Positions 1 through 8,192 of a stretch of 36,339 nucleotides of DNA are shown piece by piece. Position numbers and translations under genes: made by a program. This DNA is from Acidobacteriota bacterium (GTDB lineage: Bacteria; Acidobacteriota; Blastocatellia; Pyrinomonadales; Pyrinomonadaceae), in the NCBI GenBank assembly GCA_003222975.1, contig QHXN01000090.1, forward strand, positions 1 to 36,339, given 5' to 3'. The stretch's first letter is position 1. Each line of letters begins with the position of its first letter. The notes under the pieces were generated by a model that was given only the letters and a program-made list of their open reading frames with translations, had not been told where the DNA came from and did not search any database.

Positions 1-356
1 AATTGAAGCGGTTGGAGTTTCGCCCGCCCGACCCCAGTTGTAATCCCTATCTGGCCTTCTCGGCGATGCTGTTGGCGGGGTTGGACGGCATCCAGAACCG
101 GATTGATCCAGGGGAGCCTTTGGACAAGGACATCTACGACCTAAGTCCGGAGCAGTTGAAGGGGGTGCCCTCTTTGCCCGGCTCGTTGGACGAGTCGTTG
201 AGCGCGCTCGAATCAGACCACGAGTTTTTGTTGAAGGGGGACGTGTTCACGCCGCGTTTGATCGAGCGGTGGGTCGGGTACAAGCGGGAGAAGGAAATCC
301 AGCCGCTGCGGATGCGCCCGCACCCGCTGGAGTTCGCTCTCTACTTCGACATCTAA
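1..356 (+). CDS. glnA: Glutamine synthetase type I, C-terminal part (5' end outside window)
   Basis: This is the last ~117 residues of a GSI-type glutamine synthetase, which makes glutamine from glutamate, ammonia and ATP in the cytosol. The opening [20 protein letters not shown] and the following MLLAGLDGI are the conserved C-terminal core of GSI, which normally follows the active-site region. The frame is open to the left window edge, so the TTG at position 3 is an internal leucine codon and not a start. The gene ends LEFALYFDI. The Tyr adenylylation site would be near this end in adenylylatable enzymes, and the next gene is glnE, which fits regulation by adenylylation. I cannot identify the modified tyrosine with certainty here. 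A long hairpin repeat follows the stop codon by 8 nt. Confidence 0.95.
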   Translation, partial: LKRLEFRPPDPSCNPYLAFSAMLLAGLDGIQNRIDPGEPLDKDIYDLSPEQLKGVPSLPGSLDESLSALESDHEFLLKGDVFTPRLIERWVGYKREKEIQPLRMRPHPLEFALYFDI

Positions 357-364
357 AAGTCGAA

Positions 365-445
365 GGGCAAAAGGGGAAACGGGGAAGAGGGGAAAGGGAA
401 GGAAAGCAGTTCCTTTTCGCCTTTTCCCCGTTTCCCCTTTTGCCC
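365..445. repeat. Intergenic inverted repeat between glnA and glnE
   Basis: Two 22-nt arms (365-386 and 424-445) are perfect reverse complements. The arm is a G/A-rich run of degenerate units of the type GGGGAAAC/GGGGAAGA. The loop contains a smaller inverted pair around AAGCAGTTCC. It lies 8 nt after the glnA stop. As RNA it would form a very stable hairpin and could terminate or stabilise the glnA transcript, but there is no clean T tract directly after it on the plus strand. Its composition matches several other hairpins in this window, so I treat it as a dispersed repeat rather than a one-off terminator. Confidence 0.85.
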
Positions 446-488
446 CCGCTTCTCTTCCTGCCCGTCCCTGTTTTATGTTTGACTCACG

Positions 489-3400
489 TTGACCGAGCCG
501 AACGAAAAAATCCGCGCGCTCGTGCGCGAGCTGCCCGACCCCGAAGGCGCGCGACTCTTCTACGAGCGCATCACGGCGGAGAGCGCGCGCGTGGCACGCG
601 CCTTCGCGCGTGATGCGGGATTGCTGTCGGACGCTCTGGCACTGGCCGCGTGGAGTCCGCTGCTGGCGACGACGCTCGAACAGAACCCGGACTACCTCGC
701 CTGGCTCGCGCGCGAGCGCGCCGCGGCGCGCGTCCGCGAGACCGAAGAGTTGGGCGAATCGCTCGCCCGCTTCGCGCTCACGCACTCGCAGTTCCCGCCA
801 CAGGCCATGCTCGCGCGCTTCCGACGCCGCGAGCTGCTGCGCGTCTGCCTGCACGACATACGCCGCACGACGACCATCGTCGAGACGACCGAGGAGTTGT
901 CGAACCTGGCCGACGCCGTCCTGCGTTACGCGCTGGGACTGGCGCAGCAGGAGCTTGAAAATCTCTACGGCTCGCCGCAGTGTGAGGACGAGCGCGGGCG
1001 GACGGGTGCGTCGGGCGCGGCGGTGGTCGCGCTCGGCAAGCTCGGCTCGCGCGAGCTGAACTACTCGTCCGACATAGACCTCCTCTTCCTCTACTCCGAC
1101 GACGGCGAGACGACGGGCGCGGGCGAGCGCGGCGCGGTCACGAACCGCGAATTCTTCTGCAAGCTCGCCGAGCGCGTCGCGCGCATCGCGGGCGGGCGCG
1201 CGGGCGAGGACGCGGCCTATCGCGTTGACCTGCGCCTCCGGCCCCACGGGCGCGACGGCGCGCTCGCCGTCTCCCTCCCGGAGGCCCTGCGCTACTACCG
1301 CGAGGCGGCGCACCCGTGGGAGCTTCAGGCGCTCATACGCGCGCGCGCCGCAGCCGGCTCACAGCCGCTCTTCGCGCGCTTCGCCGAAGCGGTGCGCCCG
1401 CGCGTCTATCGCCCCGAAGAGACGGTCGCGCGCGCGCTGGCGCACGTGCGCCTCGCCAAGCAGAAGATAGACCGCTTCCACGCCGAAGAGTCGCGCGGCT
1501 TCGACGCCAAGCTCGGTCGCGGCGGTATACGCGAGGTCGAGTTCATCGCGCAGGCCCTACAGCTCGCGCACGGCGGGCGCGACCCCTGGCTGCAAGAAGC
1601 CCACACGCTCATCAGTCTGGGTCGCCTCGCCGACCGCCGTCTCATCACGGAGCGCGAGCGCGGCGAGCTTTCCGACGCCTACACGTTCCTCCGCACGGTC
1701 GAGCACCGCGCGCAGATGGAACACGGCCTACAGACGCACGCCGTCCCCGAAGACGCCGCGCGCCGCGCGCTGCTCGCACGCCGCATGCACTTCGTCGGCC
1801 CGCGCTCGCTCGAAGATTTCGACGCCGCGCTCCGACTGCACACGTCGAACGTCGCGCGCGCCTACCGCCGCGTCTTCGGCAGTTCCGACGACGAAGCTCT
1901 TGAAGAGACGGAGACGAACGGCACGCGCCGACGTGCGAGCGCGCCCGCATACGCCGCAGGCGACGGCCCAACTCTGGCGGCGGAAGAGGCGTCAGAAGCG
2001 TCAGGTGTCGCGCCGCGCGCGGCGGAAACACGGGGCGACGGCGCCGCGACTTCCACGCAGGGCGGCGTCGCGCAGGAGCCGCGGGCCGAAGCGGAGGCCG
2101 CATCCGTCATCGCCGCGGCGGGCGTCTTCGCGCGCCACATCGTTGGCGACGCGGCGCGCGGGGGCGGGATAAGCGGAGAAGGAGTCGAAGGAGGAATCGG
2201 TGGGGTAATTGGAGGAGGAATCGAAGTCGAAAGCCTCGCGCGTGAGTTGCGCGAGGGGGCGGCGCGCTCGCTCAACCCGCGGCGGGCGCTCGCGCTGTTG
2301 GCGCGCGTCGCCGCGTCGCTCGAAAAGTCGGGCGAGCGCGTGGAGCTATCCGCCGGAGCCTTGTGCGAACTCGTGCGACTCTGTGGCGCGTCCGAGTTCT
2401 TCGGCGAGATGTTGACGAGCAAGCCCTCGCTCATCCCGTCGGTCGCCACGCCCGCCGCCGCGGTCGCCGCGCGCGACCACCGGACGCTCCTGCGCGCGGC
2501 GGTTGACGCCGCACAAAATTTTGGCGCGGAACTCTCGGCGCTCAGGCGCGCGTGGACTCACCTGCTCGTCGAGATAGGCGCGCGCGACGTGGCCGGCGAC
2601 CTCGCGCCGGGCGAGTCGAACGCGCTCCAGACATCGCTCGCCGCCGCCGCCATAAACGTCGCGCTGCTCGTCGCCCGTCGCGAGACGGCCCGCCGCTTCG
2701 GTCGCCTCGCCGCAGGCCCGCGCCTCGCCGCGCTCGGCCTCGGAAGGTTGGGGAGCGGCGGCATGGACTACGGCTCAGACCTCGACCTCATACTCGTCTA
2801 TGACCCCGCCGCCGTGTCGCCCGTCGCAGGCTTGACGCACGAGCAGGCATACGCGCGGCTCGTCGAGCTTCTCGTCGTCGCGCTCTCAAACCTCACGCGC
2901 GACGGACACCTCTACCGCGTTGATCTGCGCCTGCGGCCCGACGGCAGGAACGGCGCTCTCGCCTCCTCGTCGCACGCATTCGTCAACTACCTGCGCGAGC
3001 GCGCCGACGTTTGGGAGTGGCTCGCATACGTGAAGCTGCGCGCCGTGGCGGGCGACCTGGAGTTCGGGCGCGATGTGGAGCGGCGGGCACGCGCCGCCGT
3101 CCACGAGGCCGCGCGCGCCTCTGACGCCGAGCGCCTGCGCGCCGAGACGCGCCGCGTGCGCGAGCGCCTCGAGCGCGAGCGCGCGGGCCACGGCGCGACG
3201 CACGCCACCGGCAACGTGACGCGCGCGACCGACATCAAGTACGGGCCGGGCGGCATGCTCGACGTGTACTTCGCCGTCCGCTACCTCCAACTGCGCGACC
3301 GCCTCCCCGACCGCGAGGACGAGCGCTCGACCCGCGCCTCGCTCCTGCGCCTGCGCGACGACGGCTCGATCAGCGCTGAAGACTTCGACGCCCTCCGCGA

Positions 3401-3608
3401 AGGCTACGCGCTCCTGCGCAAACTCGACCACAACCTGCGCCTCCTCGCGGGCCGCTCCACCCGCCTGCCCGCCGCGCAAGACCACCCCATCCTCGGCGAC
3501 CTCGCGCGCCGCGCGGGCTACCCTTCCGCCGCCGCGCTCACGACGGAACTCGCCGCGCGCATGTCAGCCGTCCGCGACGCCTACGACCGGATTACGACGG
3601 GAAAGTAA
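489..3608 (+). CDS. glnE: Bifunctional glutamine synthetase adenylyltransferase / adenylyl-removing enzyme
   Basis: GlnE adds AMP to, and removes it from, glutamine synthetase to tune nitrogen assimilation. Two nucleotidyltransferase domains of the GlnE type are visible: the N-terminal (adenylyl-removing) one with GSRELNYSSDIDLLF at about residues 185-200, and the C-terminal (adenylylating) one with GSGGMDYGSDLDLILVYD at about 754-771. Each is followed by the family's VDLRLRPxGRxGALA motif. The protein is 1039 aa, somewhat longer than the ~946 aa E. coli enzyme. The extra length lies in an Ala/Glu/Gly-rich low-complexity linker at about 468-585. The start is a TTG; no ATG lies near enough to be better. 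It follows glnA in the same direction, separated by a hairpin repeat. Confidence 0.93.
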   Translation: MTEPNEKIRALVRELPDPEGARLFYERITAESARVARAFARDAGLLSDALALAAWSPLLATTLEQNPDYLAWLARERAAARVRETEELGESLARFALTHSQFPPQAMLARFRRRELLRVCLHDIRRTTTIVETTEELSNLADAVLRYALGLAQQELENLYGSPQCEDERGRTGASGAAVVALGKLGSRELNYSSDIDLLFLYSDDGETTGAGERGAVTNREFFCKLAERVARIAGGRAGEDAAYRVDLRLRPHGRDGALAVSLPEALRYYREAAHPWELQALIRARAAAGSQPLFARFAEAVRPRVYRPEETVARALAHVRLAKQKIDRFHAEESRGFDAKLGRGGIREVEFIAQALQLAHGGRDPWLQEAHTLISLGRLADRRLITERERGELSDAYTFLRTVEHRAQMEHGLQTHAVPEDAARRALLARRMHFVGPRSLEDFDAALRLHTSNVARAYRRVFGSSDDEALEETETNGTRRRASAPAYAAGDGPTLAAEEASEASGVAPRAAETRGDGAATSTQGGVAQEPRAEAEAASVIAAAGVFARHIVGDAARGGGISGEGVEGGIGGVIGGGIEVESLARELREGAARSLNPRRALALLARVAASLEKSGERVELSAGALCELVRLCGASEFFGEMLTSKPSLIPSVATPAAAVAARDHRTLLRAAVDAAQNFGAELSALRRAWTHLLVEIGARDVAGDLAPGESNALQTSLAAAAINVALLVARRETARRFGRLAAGPRLAALGLGRLGSGGMDYGSDLDLILVYDPAAVSPVAGLTHEQAYARLVELLVVALSNLTRDGHLYRVDLRLRPDGRNGALASSSHAFVNYLRERADVWEWLAYVKLRAVAGDLEFGRDVERRARAAVHEAARASDAERLRAETRRVRERLERERAGHGATHATGNVTRATDIKYGPGGMLDVYFAVRYLQLRDRLPDREDERSTRASLLRLRDDGSISAEDFDALREGYALLRKLDHNLRLLAGRSTRLPAAQDHPILGDLARRAGYPSAAALTTELAARMSAVRDAYDRITTGK

Positions 3609-3845
3609 AGGGTGACAAGCCCTCGTTGTTGGGTTCGGACTGGTGGCCGGTGTTGGCCGACAGGTTTATCCAGCGCACCCTCTCGTCGCCGAACGCTTCG
3701 ACCACCGCCCCGGAGCCATCCGTGCAGCCGTCGCCGACGACCAGCACCTCGAAGTCTGGAACGTCTGCCGCAGGGCACTCCCGACGGAGTAGGGCAGGAC
3801 GCTACTCCAGTTGTAAGTGGGGATGATGACGGTTACACGCGGCAT
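3609..3845 (-). pseudogene. GT2 family glycosyltransferase remnant, frameshifted and 3'-truncated
   Basis: Reading the minus strand from ATG at 3845 gives MPRVTVIIPTYNWSSVLPYS followed by VGSALRQTFQ, the classic start of a GT-A fold family 2 glycosyltransferase. After 30 codons (about 3756) the frame breaks. In the neighbouring frame the protein continues FEVLVVGDGCTDGSGAVVEA, then FGDERVRWINLSANTGHQSE and PNNEGL. Restoring one base at CAG|ACTTC would give QDFEVLVVGDG, so a single-base deletion is the simplest explanation. Homology then stops at the glnE 3' end, so the remaining two thirds of the gene are gone. It follows the GT4 gene by 54 nt in the same direction and was probably its partner in a sugar-transfer cluster. 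Confidence 0.8.
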
Positions 3846-3899
3846 AACTTATAAACCGTGCGGTGCGGTACAACTACATTGCAGGCGGCGACCCGGCGT

Positions 3900-5120
3900 T
3901 CACTTCACCGCACGGCGGGGCTGCCTTTGGCGCATCAGTCGCTCGATGACGGCGTCCACCCTTTCGTTGAAGGCCGCCCTGCTGAACTTGGCGCTGGACA
4001 AAACCGCCTGCCGACTCATTCGCATCAGCAGGCTCGGGTCTTCAATCAGGCGCACGGTCTGGCGCGCGAGGGCCGCGGGTTCGTCCCAGAGAAAACCGTC
4101 AGCCGCGTGGGTGACGATCTCCCTCTGGCCGCCCGAGTTGATGACGACCGGCACCGCGCCAGCCGACATGGCCTCGACCGTCGTGACGCCGAAGTGCTCT
4201 TGCAGGAGCGGGTGCTCGCGTGCCGGGAAGCCGTGGCCGGTGGCGTGCCAGTACAGAGACGCGTGGCGGTACAGGTCGCGCAAGGCGTCGAGGCCGGCGT
4301 CGAAGTGGAAAAAGACGGGGAGACCACGGGCGGCGTTTTTAAGACGTTCGGCGAGCGCCCGCGACCCCGCGTCCCGCGCCGCGCTGCCGGCGAAGTGCAA
4401 CTGCCAGCCGTCCCTCTGGATGTCGGTCAGCCGGCTGAACGCGTCCAGCAGAACGTCCTGCCGTTTGTAGAGATCGCCCGCGTCGCCGGCGAGGAAGCGT
4501 CCCACGTTGAGGATGATTTTCCCCTTCTCGGCGGGCGGCCCCATGCTGTCGCAGACGGAGTAAACGACTTCGGCAGGCAGGCCCCACATCTTCTCGACCC
4601 ACTCGGCTGTGAAACGTGAGTTCGCGGTGATGGCCGAGTAGGAACTGATGAAGTCGGAGACGCGGCAGCCCAGCACGCGCTCCGCCACCCGATCCACGAA
4701 CGAACGGTAGGCCCGCCGCGGAAGATTCCAGGATGATGTCGGGTGCGTGTAAGGGAACATGCACATGTATATGCCGCGCGGAGCCGGGCAGGGCAGGTTG
4801 CTGCAATGAGAGTTGTTGATGAATACGTCGAGCTTGAAGGACTTGATCCGCAGGCAGTGCTCGAACGACGTGGACAGAGCGTCCCACCTGGCGCTCCGCG
4901 GGCGTGCGGCGCGGCGGCGCTCCTTGTTAAGAATGACGAAGCTCACCCGGCTGAGGTCAACGCCGAAATAACTTTCCAGCGCGGCCACGTCGGGCGGCTC
5001 TTTGACGAAGAGCCACACGCGGTGGCTCCGGCTCAAGTGCTCGGCCAGCGCGAGCGTCCTCTTCTCGCCTCCCCCCTTGGCCTGCATGTGCAGGTTGTAG
5101 ATTCCGATCTTGATTTTCAT
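3900..5120 (-). CDS. Glycosyltransferase family 4 (GT-B) protein
   Basis: A 406-aa protein that probably transfers a sugar from a nucleotide-sugar donor to a glycan or lipid at the cytoplasmic face of the membrane. The N-terminus has the GT-B glycine-rich loop (KGGGEKRTLALAEHL, about residues 15-29). The C-terminal donor-binding half shows VGRFLAGD, YKRQDVLLDAF and the E-x7-E signature in EHFGVTTVEAM at about 308-318, followed by GAVPVVINSGGQREIV. No membrane segment is evident. It starts 4 nt after the stop of the small zinc-ribbon gene, so the two are likely translated from one mRNA. The downstream neighbour is a broken GT2 gene. Codon choice looks slightly less G/C-extreme than in glnE, which may hint at a separate origin. 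Acceptor and donor cannot be told from the sequence. Confidence 0.85.
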   Translation of the reverse strand: MKIKIGIYNLHMQAKGGGEKRTLALAEHLSRSHRVWLFVKEPPDVAALESYFGVDLSRVSFVILNKERRRAARPRSARWDALSTSFEHCLRIKSFKLDVFINNSHCSNLPCPAPRGIYMCMFPYTHPTSSWNLPRRAYRSFVDRVAERVLGCRVSDFISSYSAITANSRFTAEWVEKMWGLPAEVVYSVCDSMGPPAEKGKIILNVGRFLAGDAGDLYKRQDVLLDAFSRLTDIQRDGWQLHFAGSAARDAGSRALAERLKNAARGLPVFFHFDAGLDALRDLYRHASLYWHATGHGFPAREHPLLQEHFGVTTVEAMSAGAVPVVINSGGQREIVTHAADGFLWDEPAALARQTVRLIEDPSLLMRMSRQAVLSSAKFSRAAFNERVDAVIERLMRQRQPRRAVK

Positions 5121-5124
5121 ACGG

Positions 5125-5349
5125 TCAGGCGTCGCGCGTCGCGCCCGCGCGCTCCTCGTACCAGCAGCGCGTGCAGAAGCGGTGGCGTGAGGCGCGCTCG
5201 GCGGGCGTGAAGTCGGCGGAGTCGGGCAGGCGGCGCGCGACCTCGCGCTCTTCTTCGCTCAGTTCGTACCAGGCTTTCAGTGTGCCTTCGCCGCAGCGCG
5301 GGCAGCGCCCCTCGCCCTGCGTGCTCGTCGTGTAGTCGCCGCCGTCCAT
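5125..5349 (-). CDS. Small zinc-ribbon-like conserved protein
   Basis: A 74-aa protein with two CxxC pairs, CPRCGEG near residue 15 and CTRCWYEE near residue 64, spaced as in a zinc ribbon. The stretch between them is acidic and helical (ELSEEEREVARRLPDSADF). I chose the ATG at 5349 because GAGGGA lies just upstream. A longer frame reaches back to 5475, but its extra residues look non-coding. It ends 4 nt before the GT4 glycosyltransferase start. Function is unknown. It could be a nucleic-acid-binding or structural zinc protein; nothing in it suggests an enzyme. Confidence 0.65.
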   Translation of the reverse strand: MDGGDYTTSTQGEGRCPRCGEGTLKAWYELSEEEREVARRLPDSADFTPAERASRHRFCTRCWYEERAGATRDA

Positions 5350-5535
5350 CTCGTCCCTCAGGTCTGACAGTGAAAGTCTCCGGCGCGCGCCGCTCGAATT
5401 TGAGAAAGGCGGCGCGGGCGGGTTAGTATCAACGCAGTCTTTAGCACACCCCGACGCGAAAGAGAAAGCCCCCAACGGGCATGACTTTGAAGGCTCGCCC
5501 TCTTTCGACCGGCAAATTTTAAGGGGGCGGCGGGC

Positions 5536-5590
5536 AAACCGCGACGGGCGGCGCGGGCATCAATAACTCGTCACGGTTTACGGTTCACGG
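5536..5590. repeat. Decayed copy of the CGTAAACCGTGA-type inverted repeat
   Basis: The right arm, TCACGGTTTACGGTTCACGG, lies just before the SRPBCC gene and is the same sequence as the arms of the repeats at 11521-11633 and 30835-30911. A left arm is only partly recognisable as AAACCGCGACG at 5536-5546, which differs from the expected complement by one base. The middle of the element is unlike the other copies. I read it as a degraded or half copy of the family. Confidence 0.55.
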
Positions 5591-5603
5591 GTTCAAGGCT
5601 TCT

Positions 5604-6086
5604 ATGTTTGCAATCAGGGCTGCTTTCGACGAGCGGGTGGAGTGGAGGACGAGCGCCGAGCGGGCGCGGGAGTTCTTCAACGATCTCAGGAATTACGCCG
5701 AGCTGATGCCGGGCGTCGAGCGGATCACGGCGGACGCCGTGGGCGTGGCGCGCTGGCTCATACGCGCGGAGGTTCCCGTCGTCGGCTCGATCCGGCAGGC
5801 GTTCAGCGTCTTCCAGTCCGTGAACGAGCCGTCGCGCATCGAGTGGTCGCCCGCCGCGGGCGAGAGCAAAAACTTCCTGCGCTACTCGGCCACCTTCGAG
5901 GAGCGCGGCGCGACCACCCTCATCCGCGTCGCGCAGCGCGTCGAGCTGCGCCGGCAGTCGGCGCGCGAGCTGCACACGCTCGCCGCCCTCGCCGGCGAAG
6001 GCCGCCTCAGCGCCGCGCTCCAGAAGGGCGTCGCCGAGATGCTGCACGCCTTCCTCAAGCGCGCCCGCGCGCGGTTAGAGAAATAG
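5604..6086 (+). CDS. SRPBCC superfamily (polyketide cyclase/COQ10-like) protein
   Basis: A 160-aa soluble protein with the layout of the START/SRPBCC ligand-binding fold. It has an N-terminal strand (FDERVEWRTSAERAREFFND), then LRNYAELMPGVERI, and a long C-terminal amphipathic helix from about residue 125. Proteins with the FNDLRNYAELMPGV pattern bind hydrophobic ligands such as lipids or quinones; the ligand here is unknown. AAGG lies 6 nt before the ATG. It is isolated on the plus strand, between a decayed repeat and a hairpin element, and faces a minus-strand outer-membrane protein gene. Confidence 0.75.
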   Translation: MFAIRAAFDERVEWRTSAERAREFFNDLRNYAELMPGVERITADAVGVARWLIRAEVPVVGSIRQAFSVFQSVNEPSRIEWSPAAGESKNFLRYSATFEERGATTLIRVAQRVELRRQSARELHTLAALAGEGRLSAALQKGVAEMLHAFLKRARARLEK

Positions 6087-6147
6087 TTCAAAGTCCACGC
6101 ACATATCCAACATCTTCACATCAACGTTAACGGGCGGGGGAGGAATT

Positions 6148-6210
6148 ACCACGGAGGCACAGAGGATGAAAAACTCTGTGCCGTCTCCGTGCCCTCTGTG
6201 CCTCCGCGGT
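6148..6210. repeat. Intergenic inverted repeat (ACCACGGAGGCACAGAG type)
   Basis: Arms of 17 nt at 6148-6164 and 6194-6210 pair with one mismatch (ACCACGGAGG against ACCGCGGAGG). The loop region contains a partial repeat of the same motif (CTCTGTGCCGTCTCCGTG). It lies between two convergent genes, so the hairpin could end both transcripts. The short near-tandem build is shared with other repeats in the window. Confidence 0.8.
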
Positions 6211-6242
6211 TGATAAACTGCTCAACATACTCAACCGGAATC

Positions 6243-6920
6243 CTAAAAACGGAAGCCGACGCCCGCGCTGAACTGGAAGTTGTGCCGCGTCTCGGCGGGA
6301 AGGTCGAAGGCTGTGGCCGGGTCGAGCGTCGCCTGCGAGCGCCGCTGGCCGTAGCGGATGATCGTGTCGCCGAAGTCGAAGCGCGTGATGAGGCGGCGCG
6401 AGGGGTAGAACTCCAGGACGCCGCCCGCGTCCGTCGAGAAGTAGGTCTTGCGCCTGTTCTCGAAGAGAGGGATGACGAACTGCTGGCCGCCGAAGGTGAC
6501 GGTCTGCGTGCCGACGAGCGCGGGGACGCCGCCGAAGGTGACGAAGCCGGGCCGCGCCTTCGCGAAGACGCCGAAGCGCTCGAACCGGCGGCCCGCCTTG
6601 AGGCCGAACTGCATCTGCGCCGGTTGGCCGCCCGTCGCGCCGTCCGAGAACCGGAGTCGCCTGTAGATGTCGCCCGCGGCCTCCAGTGCGAGGCTGGCGT
6701 TCAGGTTGTATGTGACGCGCGCGCCGAAGCCGACGGCGTCCTGCGTCCCCGCGAAGTCCGGCGACCTGACGGAGAGTGAAGAGAACTCCGCGCCGACCTC
6801 GAACTTCGGCGCGTCCCGCCCCTGCGCGCGCGCCCCGGCGGAGAAGAGGAGCAGGGCCGAGGCGGACGCGTTCAACAGGAAGAGACTCCGGCGTCGCATG
6901 AAGAGACTGTGACATTGCAT
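6243..6920 (-). CDS. Outer-membrane beta-barrel-like protein
   Basis: A 225-aa exported protein. A signal peptide is clear: basic MRRR, then FLLNASASALLLFSAGARAQ. The mature part alternates polar and hydrophobic residues in strand-length pieces separated by turns (for example VGFGARVTYNLNASLALEAA, FGVFAKARPGFVTFGG, RLITRFDFGDTIIRYG) and ends in HNFQFSAGVGFRF. A C-terminal aromatic residue after alternating hydrophobics is typical of proteins folded by the BAM machinery. The ATG at 6920 was chosen because AAGGAG lies 10 nt upstream; ATG at 6899 is also possible. It lies about 170 nt downstream of the sigma-factor trio. Specific function is unknown. Confidence 0.75.
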   Translation of the reverse strand: MQCHSLFMRRRSLFLLNASASALLLFSAGARAQGRDAPKFEVGAEFSSLSVRSPDFAGTQDAVGFGARVTYNLNASLALEAAGDIYRRLRFSDGATGGQPAQMQFGLKAGRRFERFGVFAKARPGFVTFGGVPALVGTQTVTFGGQQFVIPLFENRRKTYFSTDAGGVLEFYPSRRLITRFDFGDTIIRYGQRRSQATLDPATAFDLPAETRHNFQFSAGVGFRF

Positions 6921-7091
6921 GCGTATGTTTCTCCTTCGTCGGTCTGTTGTGGCCTGATTCGGGAAGCGCGCCGCTCGGCGCGCACGGGTAGCCGGGCGGC
7001 GGGCCGGCTGCTTGAGCCGACGGCTGCCGTCAGGGGACGAGAGTTTCGCCGGGCGCGCGGAAAGTCGCGCGGGCCGGCCCATGTCTCGCCG

Positions 7092-8192
7092 CTACTTTTT
7101 CGGGAAGAGGTATTCGACGCTGTCGGCAGCGCCGATGATGACGCGCATGTGTCTGCGCGGCGGGGGCGACGGGGCGTTGGCGGGCGGCGGCGACGGGGCG
7201 CTGAACTCGCCCTGAGTCTGCCGCTGCTTCATGCGGCGCACGGCCACGCCGTACTGTGAGGCCGCCTGCTTCGACTCGTCGGCGCGCGCGGGCGTCTGGT
7301 CGAAGAGGTCGAACTGGTAGTCCGCGTCGCGCAGAACCCAGACGTTCCAGTTGCCGCCCGTGCCGACGACGGGCAGCGCCGACTCCCACTCGTAAGTAAC
7401 GCCGTCCCAGTCGAAAGAGATCGTGTTGTGCTTCACCACGCCGACCTTGCGGAAGTCGTAGCCGGGGCGCGGGACGAGCGAGAAGACGAAGCGCCCGCGT
7501 TCGGGCAGGGCGAACCAGACTAGCGCGCCCGCGCAGCCGCTCGTCGTGCGATAGACGGTCTCGCCGCCCACGCGCAGCTTGTAGTTGGTGACTTTCAACT
7601 GCACGTCTTCGAGCGTGAGGTCGCGCGGCGCGCGGTCGCTCACGGCCTCCTGCAAGCCTGGGTCGCTGAGCGAGACCGTGATCACGTCAACGATCTTCGC
7701 GCCCGTGCGCTGGCTCTGTAGCACGTCGAGCGTGAAGGTGTCGCCGTCGCCGATGAGCTGCGGCGTGGAGTTGAAGGCCGAAGGGTTGTAGCTCGGATGA
7801 AGCCTGCGCTTCTGGAAGACGGGGCGCGCGCTCAGCTCCTGCAAATACTCCTCGCTCAGCGGGCGCACCGTGACGCGGAACTGCCGCGTGGCCGGGACAA
7901 GCTCGACCAGCAGCTCGTAGCCGAAGAACAGCTCGTTTTTGGCGTCCACGAAGATGCGGTGGATGAGGTTCGCTTTGTCCTCCGACTCCACGAGGTTGCT
8001 CGTCGCGTCCTGCGAGGTCGCCGGCACGGACTCCGTGCGGATTTGGACGAACGCGCCGCTCTGCATCGGCACGAGGAGCTGCGACTTGCCGTCCTGCGCT
8101 TCCGACACCTTCACCTTCGCGCCTGCCACAGTCGCCGCAGTCGCCGCGACGCAGAGGCACAGCAACGCGAGAAGAATAGACTTACCGCTCAT
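7092..8192 (-). CDS. Secreted protein of unknown function, last gene of the sigma-factor trio
   Basis: A 366-aa protein with an N-terminal signal peptide (KSILLALLCLCVAATAATVAGA). The rest looks like beta-rich extracytoplasmic sequence without a domain I recognise. Notable pieces are TRQFRVTVRPLSEEYLQ, IGDGDTFTLDVLQSQRTGAK and a C-terminal Pro-rich stretch (PSPPPANAPSPPP). A Gly-Cys-Ala (TTSGCAGALVW) is one of very few cysteines. Its ATG overlaps the end of the upstream membrane-protein gene by 11 nt and has GGGAG 6 nt before it, so it is translationally coupled to the ECF sigma and anti-sigma-like genes. That suggests it is an envelope protein controlled by, or signalling to, that system. 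Confidence 0.75.
   Translation of the reverse strand: MSGKSILLALLCLCVAATAATVAGAKVKVSEAQDGKSQLLVPMQSGAFVQIRTESVPATSQDATSNLVESEDKANLIHRIFVDAKNELFFGYELLVELVPATRQFRVTVRPLSEEYLQELSARPVFQKRRLHPSYNPSAFNSTPQLIGDGDTFTLDVLQSQRTGAKIVDVITVSLSDPGLQEAVSDRAPRDLTLEDVQLKVTNYKLRVGGETVYRTTSGCAGALVWFALPERGRFVFSLVPRPGYDFRKVGVVKHNTISFDWDGVTYEWESALPVVGTGGNWNVWVLRDADYQFDLFDQTPARADESKQAASQYGVAVRRMKQRQTQGEFSAPSPPPANAPSPPPRRHMRVIIGAADSVEYLFPKK

Noticed and set aside
213..1313. Long minus-strand open frame opposite the glnA 3' end and glnE
   Set aside because: It is rich in Arg/Ala with no domain, antisense to well-supported genes. Extreme G+C makes such open antisense frames common.
5350..5475. N-terminal extension of the zinc-ribbon protein
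   Set aside because: The extra residues look non-coding, and a ribosome binding site supports the start at 5349.
6966..6983. Small hairpin GCGCGCC/GGCGCGC after the secreted-protein gene
   Set aside because: Only 7-bp arms in a sequence where G/C-rich self-complementarity is expected by chance; no T tract.
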